In this document: positions 46,401-61,573 of the stretch, piece after piece
Layout: each line of letters opens with the position of its first letter
Numbering within the stretch: the stretch's first letter is position 1
Origin: Inonotus obliquus
Taxonomy: Eukaryota > Basidiomycota > Agaricomycetes > Hymenochaetales > Hymenochaetaceae
NCBI GenBank assembly: GCA_032164295.1
Contig: JAJHTX010000011.1
Location: 1,178,001-1,242,000 of the forward strand
Length of the DNA stretch: 64,000 nucleotides
Direction of reading: 5' to 3'
Position numbers and translations under genes: made by a program
The notes under the pieces: generated by a model
What the model was told of the DNA's origin: nothing
Database searches by the model: none
Seen by the model: the letters and a program-made list of their open reading frames with translations, nothing else

Positions 46401-48091
46401 CTTGCAACTTCTGATCAAGCTCGTCAAGGACTTGTATGAAAGCTTCCACATCCACACGTTCGAGCGTATATGTCTGGTCGTCATCAATACCTTTTCCTCC
46501 AGATGGTGAGAAATCGATGGTAGGCACGGAATCATCCAGTCCGCGAGGTTCGAACGGCAGCTGCCCATGTACCTCACCGCGATAAATTTGGCGCCGGCGA
46601 CGCTCCGCAGAGGTTAGCTTCGCCATCACTTCTAAGATAGTCTGAGCACGTTGGTAGAAGAAACGTGAAAATTCCTTTCGCCGGACGATCTCAATTACAG
46701 TCGCTCCATAAGCGTAGACCATATTGTGCAGTCGTTGAATATGGTTAAAGTTGCTTTTCGCGCGAAAATCAGCTTGAAGCGCACCCATAAGAGTCGGAAG
46801 CTGCACTAGATCCGCGTTGAGTACACTGATTCTTCGGAGAGCTCCGATGCAGAGTTCTGTTGAAAGATTCTTGGTATCGGCGATACTTTCAAGCTCCTTG
46901 CGCAGGAGAGCATCTACGTGCTTCAGCTCGGAATAAAGCGTGTCAGAGTTGGTTGTGTCGATTCGGGAAACTATGTCGCTAATTTTCTCAAAGGCATCAT
47001 GTGCACGTCGCTCGCATGATTCCGCACTTTCAAGGATACGATTCGTCTGTAGTGTCGAACGGATCTGGTCGGCACCATCAGTCAGGCGGTCCATACCTCC
47101 ATGGGTTTGGCTGTATCGTTGCGTCAAAGTGTCTGAGGATAAGGCTCAATGGAATCTTCTACTAAACATATAGAATGCCATAGCGCACCGTTCAACTTCG
47201 CACAACCTTCAGCGACGTTGCGCATTTTGTCGTTATCCACATAATCGCCTAGAGCCCGTTTCCCCTTCCCGGCTTCCATCGCTTTTCGCACATTGACACT
47301 AAGAAGCACAGGATGTATCTGGACGATAGAGATAGCAATTAGATCTGCGTCGAGAGCGGAGAGCAGCTGTCTCTGCTTTGTGAGGGTCTGTTGTGCGTTC
47401 TGTGAGAATGGTTCAAACGCCTCAGAAAGAGCTAGGATATTTAGATCGAGGCTACGCGAAGCTATACTGAGAGCGATGTTCTGCTGTCGAATTGTGTCCA
47501 CGATGTGTGAGACCGCGTCGTAATGCAGGTGAGCGGTGTGAAGGTAAGCTTTGGCAAGTTGTTGTGGGCGGAACGGAGGCGTCAATGAGGACGTATCTGC
47601 CTCACAATTAATAAGTGGTGACATTGCAGAGTCGAATGCTTACCTTCAATTTGTGGTTGTAAACGAGGCTGGACACGCAGCTCACGTAAAACCTCGTGCA
47701 AATCGTAATCCAAATAGAACTTATTAAAGACATATATTGTCTAGGAGACAATGAGTGCTTAGCATGAAAAATATGAGAAGAGGACTCACATCATCTTGCG
47801 CCCCAGCCAGATCGCGTACATTCTCGTTCGTCAAGCGACGTCCGTCTGAGAGATATGCTAAGACAGCGTCTTCATGGACATCCGTAGCATTCTGAAGAAA
47901 CTGTTCTAAACTACCGTCTCTGCACAGATATGAGAGCATCGCACTGGTATCGGAGGATATTCTCATACCTTTCTATCTGCCACAGAGTAGCATCGACCTT
48001 GCAGGAGGATGCATTAGCGCTGAGTCACGGAATCAAGCGAACGGCTCACCTGGAATACTTCTCCATCTTCCGCACGGCAAACACGCAGCAT
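43492..48091 (-). CDS. ATG11: ATG11 selective-autophagy scaffold
   Basis: ATG11 links cargo receptors to the Atg1 kinase at the pre-autophagosomal structure in selective autophagy (Cvt, pexophagy, mitophagy). The first exon, 48091-48050 (MLRVCRAEDGEVFQ), is followed by short exons (VDATLWQIER, then DGSLEQFLQ) and the conserved NKFYLDYDLHEVLRELRV. The Atg17-like domain follows (FRPQQLAKAYLHTAHLHYDAV, NAQQTLTKQRQLLSALDADL, AYGATVIEIVRRKEFSRFF). A coiled coil of about 330 residues is next (46145 to about 45150). Then comes the ATG11 C-terminal domain, KITFRNFAKGDLALFLPTRN, WAAFN, REWIVARITSISERIVD, NPYGLGDGIKYYMLEVEDW. The last 330 residues are Ser/Pro-rich and disordered, ending at 43492. Total is roughly 1,300 residues. 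It shares a short divergent promoter with the RRM-protein gene starting at 48382. Confidence 0.93.
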
Positions 48092-48385
48092 GAAGTTTCT
48101 TGAGGGAATAACTCTGCGATACCCACCGCCGTTGACGCCAGCAATTATATTTACAGCAAACCAAGAGAGGAGGAGTGCGTGCCGGAGGAAACAGACTAGG
48201 TGACGTTTATGGAACGCGTCGGTGAAGTGAGTAGTATGTAAGTAGTAGATCCGCGACTTGACTCTTTCGGACTCCGCTACCGCCGATCCGCCGATCTTTA
48301 GGTGACCTATGTACGCCTTACCAGCCCCAGCCTCTTCCATAGCCATAGACATATCACACACTCCCAAGAGGCGATGTCCAGATGA
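48092..48385. promoter_or_regulatory. 290-bp divergent promoter of ATG11 and the RRM gene, with a 3-codon uORF
   Basis: The ATG11 start codon (48091, minus) and the RRM-gene start (48382, plus) are only 290 bp apart, so both promoters must lie here. Just before the RRM-gene start, an ATG at 48374 opens a three-codon frame (Met-Ser-Arg-stop) whose TGA at 48383-48385 overlaps the main ATG at 48382-48384 as ATGA. No clear TATA box is seen. Confidence 0.55.
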
Positions 48386-51300
48386 CCACACTAGTAGCTA
48401 TCGGTACCAGGGAGGCTCCCATTATTCTTGACGATGACGATGACGACGATATCATTTTTATGGCTGGTTCATCGAGGTTGCCACTGCGGACTGTAAGGCT
48501 CACTCCTGGCCAAAGCCAACCTACTGTCGTATCAACCACTTCTAGCTCGGGTGGAAGGGTAATCGACTGCATAATCATTGACGATGACTTGCAGGACTCT
48601 AGTGAACCGAAGCTTCTACCTGAACGAACAACCGAATCACCGCCCTACTCAGTCCAGCTTGGAGAGCCGTCAGGCTGTCCCTCACCTTCCGAGATAGGTT
48701 AGAATCGCTATATATCTATACACTTTTCTAACTTTACGTTTTCCCCGTCGCTTAGCCTCTTCACATATAATTCAACGTCCTTCACCCGTACCACCAGTAC
48801 TCAAACGAAAGCGCGATTCTGTGGACGTCGGAGATGACGCCCGATCAAGATTAGCATCCCTTCCTTACCATCCAAGCTCTTCCATGACGTCGGATCCGTT
48901 TGCGGGATTGAGCAAGAAGCAGCGAAAAAGACTGCGAAAGCGTATAAGAAATCATCAACAAGAGGCGACGCAGGTGGACTCGACAAACGCATCGCAAATT
49001 TCATTTCCGATTCCCACATTTCCATCTCCATTCGCACCTGTCTTTTTACCTACTCCCGGCTCCGCGCACTTAGGAGGACTAACGCCTGTACCTCTTTCCC
49101 CGCTAATACCGATAAGTCTGAAGGCCGGTGGCACGACGGCTCATGATGCTGGATCTGAGCGTGCATTCAGCGGACCAAACTGGCCGGACCATCTAATGAA
49201 AGGATCTGCGACTCCTGCACCCAATCCCGGGATTGCTCCTATGGCGTATGGTGGTTCGGTGCGGCATCCTCTGCCAATGAAGCCAGGAAGTGGAATGCCA
49301 CCCAATGCGTACGGGCCATCGTACCATGTAATCGGCAAACCTGTACATGCCGATGCACAGAGTGGGACATACACCAAACACAGATTTATAGTGGACGTCC
49401 CCGCCAATACAATCGTGCTTGAAAATCTGCCACGGAAATTTCGTACTCTGTATTTTGTACTTCAATGGTGTCGAGATGTATCACTGCCAGATGATCCTGC
49501 ACCACTGCACGTTGCGGTTGATGACAGACGCGCCAAGGCTTTGGTAGAGTTTGTATCAAGAGATCAAGCAAAGCGCGCCTTTCACTCCCCAAAACTGATC
49601 AATGGGGATGGTCGGGCGCAAATATGCGCATTCTGGTTGCGTTCTGGGTCCGACTCCCCGGATACCTCATCCGTTTCGAGTACGGTCCCAGTCAAGCTTA
49701 CGTGTCGCGAGACATCGCGTACCTCAGAGGCGATTCTCCTATCCAATCCTTTGATCTCGACACAGTCCTCGGCGGTTACACTCGCTCTCCGGGATATGGG
49801 TGCCCTTTTATTAAGGCGTCACTCTCCTACCCATTCACTACTTTCCGCTATTCCATCTTCATCGTATAGTGTGTCTCAGAAGTGTACACAAGCTCCAATA
49901 ACCGCAAAGCTTCCACGAGATAATGCATTGCGACCGCCTGTCGTCTCAGGAACTTTAGGCCGACGGAATGTCCCGGTTACTGAGGTGGAGGGGGGAGGAA
50001 GGCTGGACGCTCTGGACGTAGATATGGAGGAAGGTCAGATTGAGGAGTTTCAGAGGATCAAAGATCATCATGAACTACACGAGAACCTTGTTTCAATCGA
50101 GCACTCATCGTACCCTCCAAACCTTGCTACCGGACAGCTTGAATCTCATCGTTCACCGCCAACTCTTACTTATAGCCCGAGGGCCCCTGTGCAAGATCAA
50201 CAAAGCGAATTTGAGGAAGGCGTAGAGGTGACATCGACCCACCAGCTAAAAACTAGTGGAGCCTTCCAGACGTCGTTCACACCCGCGCCTCCCGGACAGA
50301 ATTTGGACGCAAGAGCCTGCCATGTTGATGATAGTGAATCTGCTCTCCTCCTGGAAGATGACTCGGAGCTCATGTATCCCTTATCCGATGAGGAGGAATG
50401 TGGTTCACCTGGTGCGAGTGATAACGGGATGGCACCGCAGTCTCTCCGGCCATCTCCTTCCGCCGTGGCGTTTTCCGGTTCTGTTGCCCAAGATGACTCA
50501 AACTCTGGACGATTCCCAGCCGCAGCGGTTGAAGAAGTCAAGGAGGACCCTGCTACGCAGACCTTTCCAGTGAATAACCCTGATGGGATAGTCCACTCTG
50601 ATACCCAAGACATCCAGTGCATACCCGACACTGGGCTGCAGCTCAAACCATCTTCTAAGAAAGACACCTGTAGCCCGGCCGCAACGGAAAAGAGTCGGCG
50701 AAATTCCAAGGATCGTTTAAGACGGGCTCAGAACAATTCTGGAAATGCTGGAGCCGTAATGGATATTGATACTCCTGTTTCGAAGTTACCTAGTCTTGGT
50801 TCTCTTCGTCATTCTCCGCTCCCTATTTCCCCCGCATCATCACGCTCTACAACCGGGCCAGAAGACCCAGTGAGGGAAGATGGAAAACTTTCACCACCAA
50901 AGGCGGAGAAACATATCTCGGCCTCTACGGATCAACTCCCAGAAATAGAGGACGGCGAAGTGATCGTGTGCACTGATCCTGAGTCTAAGCCTCAGACTGT
51001 CCCCGAGCACAGGTTAGCGGAGCTCCGTAAGCTCGTCCTTGCTAGTAAAAAGCGAAAGGTGCCAGCACCAGGAAATACACTAGCATGTTCTGCTGCATGC
51101 AAAGCCGCATCTGACGTTTCCTACGGTAGCTCCGTCGTAGTCGACGTGAAGACTGCCTCCTCCAATGATCCATCGCAATCATCTTCTGCAAGCGAATCTT
51201 CATCCAATTCGTCCAGTCATTTACCCTCGCCAACGTTGACTCCGGCAACATCCATATCCTCAACCGGAGGGTCTGGTGTTCCGAAGTCCACATCATTCTT

Positions 51301-51851
51301 TGATAGAATGGCTACAGCCTTCTTAGAAGACCTTCTCGGCCCATCAAACTCTGGCCCCCACTTGCTTTCCAATGCGATCGGGACTTCGAACTTCTCGCCT
51401 AAGGACTTGAAGGCGCTACTGCAAGAAAAGCAGAGAAGACTAGACGGGTACCTAGCGAAGTCAAAGCTTCTATTATCGCAGTGGGAAGCGGCTTCAGGAA
51501 AATCGGAGAAGGCGAGGGTTATGAAGCTAATCAAGGAGGAGAAGAGGTACGTTGTTGAATGCCTCTCCTTTATCGCCGCCTTCGTAACTTCCTGGAAACG
51601 ACACTTGCTTCCTTCACTCCTTCACTAATGCTTGTAGATTATTTGAGTCGGAAGAAGCTGCCGCCGATGCCGTGCTGAAGGAAATCGAGTCAGGGAAGAG
51701 GGGCGCACTTAGCGTAAAACCCGGAATGGCTCTGAAGAAATCTTCGTTCAGACATTGGCCACAGACAAGACTGGATCAGATGGTGCTTACGATTAGCGAT
51801 AGTGAAGATGACAGTGAGGACGTCAGCCATGCTGGGCGAAGTGATGAGTGA
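48382..51851 (+). CDS. Large disordered RRM-containing protein, unknown function
   Basis: Three exons (48382-48697, 48756-51546, 51638-51851) join in frame to 1,106 residues. The N-terminus has an acidic run (DDDDDDD) and SUMO-interaction-like hydrophobic/acidic patches (IILDDDDDDDIIFM, DCIIIDDDL). Around residue 150 lie strong nuclear signals (LKRKRD, KKQRKRLRKRIRNH). An RRM-like fold at about residues 300-370 shows NTIVLENLPRKFRTLYFVLQW, RAKALVEFVSRDQAKRAF and ICAFWLR, with a weak RNP1. The rest is Ser/Pro-rich disorder with acidic EDGEVIV and LVLASKKRKVP patches. A conserved-looking helical block near the end (LKALLQEKQRRLDGYLAKSK, EKARVMKLIKEEKR) precedes SDSEDDSED. A nuclear role in RNA metabolism is inferred. 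Confidence 0.75.
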
Positions 51852-52487
51852 GATACTCGTCGCTTTGACCAGCGTGGATTTGGTGGTGTTCGCGCGGTAC
51901 TGTATTTTCTCTTTTTCCTTCTTATCCTCTGGTATTTCTTTTATATTTTCTGCGGTTGTCCCGTTCATTTCGCATCGCCCAACTCGATCACGTTACGCTC
52001 CAAGATTCTATTTCGCTCCTCATTGTATAGAAGGTATTGTCTCTGGTTCCTTATTATCATGAATACATGGTCGAGACTAACATTATATGGATTCAGGATC
52101 AATCGCCCCCCTTGTGTCATAGTGTTTTGGCGTTCAACTAGGTCTTCCCGGCTTTTCTCCGTTGGTCGCAACTAATAATCCGTATCAAGCATTGTCCTTC
52201 ACCTCAGTTTGCATGTTCAAGAGGCAGATTACTGTATTATGCTTCGTTCCCCGCCATATCCATAGAGTCACTTCAAGCGTGCTGCGTAGTCTGCTTCGTT
52301 GTTGCTGTTTTATTTCATAGTACTTGTAATGAATGAATTTCAATACTCAAGTGTAACCGTGGGAAATTAACTTCTTGATGGTGATACGAATGACATCGAC
52401 GTGTCCTGAATCTTTCTCTCACTGCTCATCACATTTTATCTTATATCACCCTTCGGTGTGTGTGCTATCGTTTAAAGGGTCGCGGCA
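51852..52487. other. Intergenic region upstream of SEC23
   Basis: No supported gene; it should hold the RRM-gene 3' region and the SEC23 promoter. Pyrimidine-rich tracts lie at about 51900-52020. Confidence 0.5.
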
Positions 52488-55137
<2,650 letters not shown>

Positions 55138-56064
55138 TCTCCTTCGTTGTTTCAAGTGAAATCTGCTTTCTTTCGCTTTTCTTTTCTTTTCTCTTTCTTC
55201 TCTTTCTTTGTCGTGCCTTCTTGCTCCTCTCTTCGGTAATGTCTGTTTCAGCAATTGTATCCTTCAGGATTTCCTTCCGATAGATGAAATAACAGTTTCC
55301 GAAAAATATCAAAACGTACCGAGTGAGGCGACTCGCTTTGTCTGGGACAACCTTGACATTTACACAATACTGTATGTACTCCGAAAATCATACTTACCCA
55401 GCTTCTACATACATACATATATAAGCAACGCTTTTGTTCAAAACTCGAGAAAACGTGCGTAACGAAAGATTGGATACGGATCTCGTTTATTCTAAAGTGT
55501 GAACTAAGTATGCAGTATGTGTTGCATGTATGATACATTACAGTACAAGAGAGTCGTAAAAGTAAATAATCAGATGGAATGGTGCGTTATGGCATGGGAT
55601 GACTAGGTGGATGAAAGGATAGGTGAAGGAATGATAAGACCTTTTGAGTTGTGGGGGTATAGACTGACTCTGAAGAAAATATTGAAACGTTGTAGAACAA
55701 GATGCAAGAAAGCAGCGAGGGAAAAGCATATTAGGTTGCAAAGGGTGTATAAAATGTGGAGGTGGGGGAGAGTCCTGTGTAAGGCATAAGAGCTTGGATG
55801 ATCAGAAGGCGAGTCTAATGCGATATTGTCAACCAAGTCCGAAACAGGGAGTCTGGGAGTGAAGTGAAAACGCCTATAAAGGGTATGCCAGGAATAGAAA
55901 ATAAGGTATCGGCGGAACGGGTAAAAGGGCTCGAATTGTAGAAGAAGAAGAAGAAGAAGAAGAAGAAGAAGAAAAAGCACTCAATGAATGTCCTCCGTTA
56001 TGTTTCATATACATCCCACCAGGACGAGGTATGAGCCAAAACCCGACTCCCAACCCTCCCTCAA
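55138..56064. other. Convergent intergenic region with a trinucleotide microsatellite
   Basis: 3' flanks of SEC23 and the glycosyltransferase gene. No gene is supported. A long pyrimidine tract (about 55150-55235) lies just after SEC23 and would suit a 3' processing region. A (GAA)11 microsatellite lies at 55941-55973. Confidence 0.5.
55941..55973 (+). repeat. (GAA)11 microsatellite
   Basis: Eleven perfect GAA units followed by an A-rich end, in the non-coding region downstream of the glycosyltransferase gene. Poly-Glu or poly-Ser/Leu frames across it are artefacts of the repeat. Confidence 0.9.
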
Positions 56065-57811
56065 TCAATCATCTTTCGAAACCACAAAAGGCTTCTCACC
56101 GCCCACCAAATGTAAAGGACTCGCCTCAATCCCCAACGCCCTATCATACCTTCTCAAAAGTAACCTCTCCACCCATCCACCTTTCGGAAAACTCTTCTTC
56201 CACTGATTATGCAAATGTACCGAAAACACTTTCCCAAGAGCTTGATCCAAAGGTCCTCCTTCATGCATCCCTCTCATCCCAGCCCAATATTCTTTATCTT
56301 TTGCAAAAGGGTCTGGGAGCCGGTTATCAAGACGACATGAACGACCGTCTGTAAAACAGAAAGGGAGGATTTTGAAGGGAGGGATTTGAGAAGAGATTAG
56401 ACGACGAAAGAGTTTGAAATAGAGGAGTGAACCCCATTCGGTTGTTCCCTGTTTTGGGGGAGGTGAACGGGACATGATTTCGAATGCTTCGCAGAGGTAG
56501 GGAGAGTGTTGTTTGAAGTGCATTACGGCCCCATTCATGGGTTGGTATACTTTATCTGTAGCATAACCATGAGTTTACGATGAGAAAAGAGGGGGGCGGG
56601 GACAAACCGTAGCAATCCCACTGTGTAACAAACTCGTGCTCCAGTAGTGGCGAAAGATCCCTCGTAAGTAACGAATCCATATCAACCCAAACACCTCCAA
56701 ATGCCCATGTAACAAGCAATCTCACAAGATCCCCATCCACCCACGCCTTACTATCCTTCGCATACAACAAATCACTTCCCTCCAACGCCGTACCCTTCGC
56801 CAACTCATCCACATCAACTATCCGAATTTGGAATGAGTCGGGGAATTTGCGCAACCATCGTCGGACCATTTCACTATTTGAACGAAGGTCACCGTTAGAC
56901 CAAAGGATGAGGCGTGAGTGAGCGAGGTCTTGAGTTGCGAAGAAGGATTTGACCATCCATTCTTGACGTTCACCGAAGGGGACGAGGTCTGCGCGCCAGT
57001 ACGTATGGAAGTTGGTACGTTCTTGTTCGTTAATGTGTTGTTGGTGATCGTTGGGCGAGCTAAGTGGTGAACCAGGTGTCCTCGGGAGAGTTTGGATCGT
57101 AGCCGCAAAATCATAACAGTCCATCCCCAGCGTCATTGGAATCCCCGCGTGTACTTCATGCCTCTTCGGCGCCCTCAACTGCGTTAAATTGTACCTCGGT
57201 GATACTCTCGCAGGATCAAAGCACCCTGCCAAAGGCTCGACGGGTAGAACCTCATTCGCTATCCAACTCCTTCGGTAGAACGTTATCTCAATATGCGGTT
57301 CCCAGCACACAAACAGAATCCCTATCATCCCCAAGGCAAGGAGGGAAACTATCCGAGCCCAATGAAAAATCGAAACAGGTCTCCAGAAACTCGAGTACGA
57401 GTATTTCATTTGGTACAGAAAGAGCGAACGTCTACGTCGAACTTTGGGTGGCGACCCATTACGAGCTGAAGGCGGAGATGTCATTGGGAGACGTGGAGGT
57501 CGAGGGTCATACAAAGGTAAGCGCACCGAGCCACTCGTGTTGCGCGGTCGTGTCATCGGTGCAATCCAACTAGCAAATTCGGACAAAAACCAGCTGATAT
57601 TCCTTATGGTATTCCTTGCGCTTGTTGCTTTTGATGAGTGCTTAACCTTCGTCTTCGTCTTTTCGACGTCGCCGCCCTCCAGGACATCAACCTCAGAAGC
57701 TGATACTGTAGTGCTTGAAGAAGTAGTGTCTGAACCTTGCTGCGAGTCTTCTTCGTCGAGCTGGATTAAATCGTGACGAACTACTCTGTGGTGCGTGTCC
57801 CCTTTATGCAT
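56065..57811 (-). CDS. Golgi-type glycosyltransferase, GT32 (DXD) family
   Basis: Two exons (57811-56608 and 56555-56065) join in frame to 564 residues. The first 125 residues are a Ser/Thr-rich cytosolic leader. One hydrophobic span (IVSLLALGMIGILFVCW, near residue 145) makes a type II anchor in the Golgi or ER membrane. The lumenal part has HTYWRADLVPFGERQEWMVKSF, then SRLILWSNGD, and the nucleotide-sugar site FGGVWVDMDSLLTRDL with DXD at residues 377-379. After the intron come QPMNGAVMHFKQHSPYLCEAF and a domain ending GWVERLLLRRYDRALG. DXD sugar-binding regions of this type occur in fungal alpha-1,6-mannosyl- and alpha-1,4-glycosyltransferases. The transferred sugar and linkage cannot be told from sequence. 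Confidence 0.85.
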
Positions 57812-58574
57812 ACATGTGTCTGTGTTGTTGGGTGAAGAAAGAGAGGGGGAAAGGAGGGAGAGGAAGGGGGACGACTGCGGAAGGACAGTAAGAGTTGGCT
57901 CATTGAAAAGAGAAAAAAAAGGAAGCAGCGCGGAAGCTTCGGTGTCGGCAGGGACGGCTAAAATTCACCTTTATTTTTTTATTTTTTTTATTTTTGAAAA
58001 ACTCGCTTTGTCCCCGCTTGAATGACAGGAGTACTCGTTACAACCGCTACCGGCGACTACTACCAACGACACTAGCACGACGCTACACGACACTATGAAG
58101 GATGACTCGGACGAGTGAGGGACACGATCTCAGAAGGGAAAAGGGGATCACGTTTAAAAACAAAAAGTGAAACCCGCTTGATCAAGATAAGATATAATGC
58201 AGCACACAGACAAAGGGGCAAGGAAGACGAGGGAAAGGAAGAGGGCAGAATTGAGGAACAGACAGAACAAGCCCGGGGTAAGATTAATACATGGATAAGA
58301 AGCGGCGTAGCTAGCCAGCAAAATTAATATTCATCGGACCCAGATACGTTGAAGCCCCGTCTCGTCGAAGCCTAACCGTCCCAAGGGTTTGCTTATACAC
58401 AGTAACATGTGTTGTCGTCTCATAGTCGATTGTCGCAGCGCAGCAGGTCGAAACAAAGAATCCCATCACTCCGTATAATACGTAAGTCACAACATCCACA
58501 CCAGCGCCTACAGCAGGTGTATACCGCTGCCCTAGCTCCTCCGCACCATCCTGCAAACCGCGTCCCGCGCCGAA
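57812..58574. other. Intergenic region between two minus-strand genes
   Basis: Contains the 5' flank of the glycosyltransferase gene and the 3' flank of DHH1. A T-rich stretch (about 57970-57995) and purine-rich tracts (about 57835-57890 and 58200-58270) are visible. No gene is supported. Confidence 0.5.
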
Positions 58575-60446
58575 TCATCGACGTACAGGCTGCTGCGCAC
58601 CAACACGAGGTGCTCCAGCGCCACCAGGAACGGGAACAATACCTGGCGTACCTCCAGCGCCAAACACCGCATACTGAGGATTACGCATCGCTGCATACTG
58701 TGCCTGTTGCTGCTGCTGCTGTAGTAACTGGGCTGGTAGCGGCCCGTTCTGCAAACTTCTTTGCTGAGTCTGAAGTTGCACAGGGATCTGCTGCTGTGGC
58801 TGAAGGGGAATTTGACCATTGCTCTGGTAAAGGATTTGTTGTTGAGGGGGTATCTGAGCCTGAGCAGGAGATGGGGCCTGTGGTGACTGATAAGCAGTCT
58901 GCTGCTGCTGTTGAATTTGCCTTTGCTGCTCTTGCTGCTTCTGCGCTTGGTTCTGTTGCTGCTGGGATGCTTGCGGTGGAGGTGTCAGTTCATCCGGCAC
59001 CGCAGGCGCGACATACAAACTCCTATCAATCTGTTGCGGAATTGGCTGAATCTCCGTACCCAGCTCCTGCTCAATCTTGTATAAATTAAATCGGTCCTCG
59101 TACGTGATCAAGTTGATCGCTAGACCCAAGTGGCCAAATCGCCCCGAACGACCGATACGGTGTAAATACGTCTCGCTGTTCTTCGGGAAGTCGAAGTTGA
59201 TGACAACATTTACCGCTTGGATATCGATGCCGCGTGTGAGTAGGTCAGAGCAGACCAGGTTCCGGCATACACCGTTCCGGAAATCGTGGAACACGCGGTT
59301 ACGGTGCGATTGAAGCATCTTTGCGTGCGAGTAGAAGCATGAATACCCGAGATCAGTGATTTTTTTCGCCAGGAGTTCGACGCGGTTCGTCGAATTGCAG
59401 AAAATTATGGATTGGTTGATTTGGAGCTGGATCGATGTTAGAAAAATCGGGACCAACGAACACAAAGCGACAAAGTGGCTGACCTTCGAGAATAGAGTAT
59501 TTAAGCAATGAACCTTTTGTCGCTCTTCGACAAATGCGTAATATTGTGTTACACCACGTAAAGTAAGTTCCTCCATAAGGTTAATCTCGTATGGCGAGTC
59601 CATGTGCTTATCCTATATCAATGAAGTTGATTAAATTGTTATCGCGATCTCTAAATCCAAGGCAAGAGACAAATTACCTTGAAATCTTTGACAATCATAG
59701 GGAAAGTCGCGCTAAAAAGCATGACCTGGCGTTCTTTCGGAAGATATGAAAGCAGCTGTTCCATGACAGGAGTGAACTCGGGAGAGAGCAATTTATCTGC
59801 CTCGTCCATCACGAACACAGGGCACTCGCTAAGGTCCGCGACACCTTTCCCAGCAAGGTCGAGTATACGTCCAGGCGTACCAACGAGGACATGAACAGAC
59901 TCCGATAAACGCAATATATCATCCTTCAGTGTTGTTCCTCCTGTCGTAACCATGACGTTCGCACCAAGGTGCTTGCCGAGAATCTTACACACCTGCGCCG
60001 TCTGCAATGCAAGTTCACGTGTAGGAACAAGCAACAATGCCTGAATCTTATTTTTGGTGACGTCGAGCTGCTGGAGAGCGGGTATGACGAATGCAGCGGT
60101 CTTTCCTGTGCCATTCTTCGCGCGTGCAAGAACGTCGCGTTTGCTGAGGGCAATGGGGATAGCCTCTTCTTGGATGGGCGACGGGCGCTCGAAGCCGGCT
60201 TCGAAGATGCCCATGAGCAGCTCTCGTCGGAGGAACATATCCTCGAACTCGATGCCTTTCGTTGCTGTTACATCTTCTGTCCTTGGGCGGCTGTCTTTCG
60301 GTGGTGCTTTCAGACCGGTTCGCCAGTCTTGGCCACTAGCTATTCCAGTTCTGTTAGAGTAAGGCAGAGTGCTCAGCCATAATTCCCGAGCTCGAACGGA
60401 TATGGACGTACGATGACGATGCTGAGGGACTTGTTACTGCCGACAT
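58575..60446 (-). CDS. DHH1: DHH1 (DDX6) DEAD-box RNA helicase
   Basis: DHH1 represses translation and promotes decapping of mRNA in P-bodies. Four exons (60446-60412, 60350-59678, 59612-59484, 59426-58575) join in frame to 562 residues. Conserved start [16 protein letters not shown] and [18 protein letters not shown]-motif ERPSPIQ; Walker [10 protein letters not shown] (about 89-97); [18 protein letters not shown] at about 194-197; SAT at about 225-227. The second RecA domain has [36 protein letters not shown] and [11 protein letters not shown], which carry motifs IV to VI. After [12 protein letters not shown] the tail (about 160 residues) is Gln/Pro-rich with several Gln runs, longer than in yeast. 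Such tails favour phase separation into granules, an inference for this species. Confidence 0.95.
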
Positions 60447-60949
60447 TTGAAAGGGTTCGGGTCACGGAATGGGTTATGGGATTTCGGTGTGTATGTCGAT
60501 GCAACAGGCAGCTATTCGGACGCGGAAAACTCAGAGTATGCAGTAACCGAGATAGACTGCTGAAAGCTGTTGTTTATAGCAATTGCTCTAGCACAAGTTT
60601 AGGTGGATGATATCGAATGTGTCGAAGGTGAAAAGAGAGATGCGAGGACTGACTTGTTGGCGAGCAAGGTTCATCTGCTTCGGCAAGTTCCGTGCCTCTC
60701 AAAACTAAAACACCTTATTTGGTACGTCGATCAGAGTCGTTGATCATTGCATTAAGTGACTCGGTCGCTGGACTTCATGTCTTTAACTTGCTTCGCTTCC
60801 TACTTTATTACTTTATGGAACACCCTGGAACACCCATGATCCTTATGTGCGGGATTCCCTTTCTTCCCGACTTGAAATCTATCGTTGAACCATTATCAGA
60901 GACTTTGTTTTGTTTTGGTCGTCTTGACCGTGCTGTCATTGGAATCCCT
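60447..60949. other. Intergenic region upstream of DHH1
   Basis: The DHH1 promoter lies here. A frame at 60692-61231 reads across this stretch into the pseudogene copy, but it is hydrophobic by chance and shows no family features. Confidence 0.4.
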
Positions 60950-61230
60950 CCGTTTTTTATCATGATCGTATACTTCTTTCTCTTTTTATTCCATTCTAGC
61001 TGGGAGGCTATAGATCAATACTTCATTGAAGATGACGATTATCGAGTTTTCTTATGTATCTCCCAGTCCTTTGGTAAAGTATTTCGCATTCGGTCAAAGC
61101 TGGTCCGAGACTCCGAGTGGGAATTGACGAGAACATGTCTAGGAGTTGAGCAAAGAAGATATAAATTCCAGTTGTTCGGAGACAGGCTTGCTCAGGACAA
61201 GATCGAACCTCAGGCTCGCTACATCGGCTA
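60950..61230 (-). pseudogene. Inverted, broken copy of the 5' part of the gene at 61.5-62.2 kb
   Basis: On the minus strand, about 61230 to 60950 aligns with about 61505-61780 on the plus strand. The shared upstream sequence GAGGTTCGATCTTGTCCTGA is followed by CTCAACTCCTAGAC and an ATG. The coding block FNEVLIYSLP matches FNEVLIHSFP of the neighbour. Soon after, the copy reads an in-frame stop where the neighbour is open. Identity is roughly 70-75% by eye. The two copies are head-to-head with about 270 bp between them, so promoter and start region were duplicated together by an inverted duplication. Confidence 0.65.
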
Positions 61231-61573
61231 GGTACTCCGCTTTTGTCAAGTTCGGCAGGCCTGCCAATAGTATACGATAATCTCTACTTTGCGACGAGGT
61301 TCAGTGGGAGATACAAAGCGGTATGTCTCATGCGCATATGTCTTTCAGCACTGAACCTCATTGCAAAAGACCAGATATGTTATTTTTCACAGGAGAAGTA
61401 AAGCTCTGGCCAATCATTGGCTATCTGTAATCATGTCTGATATGGTAAAGGCGGCAAAGTGGCAAAACCACTTTGTAATTATTTGACTCATATATGCCGT
61501 CCTATATAGTGAGGTTCGATCTCGTCCTGAGTACAAACCTGTCCCAACAACTATCACTCAACTCCTAGACGTC

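Noticed and set aside
55603..55980. Poly-Leu minus-strand frame that looks like a signal peptide
   Set aside because: The Leu run is only the translated GAA microsatellite in another frame.
60692..61231. 179-codon plus-strand frame with hydrophobic stretches
   Set aside because: It lies opposite the inverted pseudogene copy and has no family features; the alignment with the neighbouring gene explains the sequence better.
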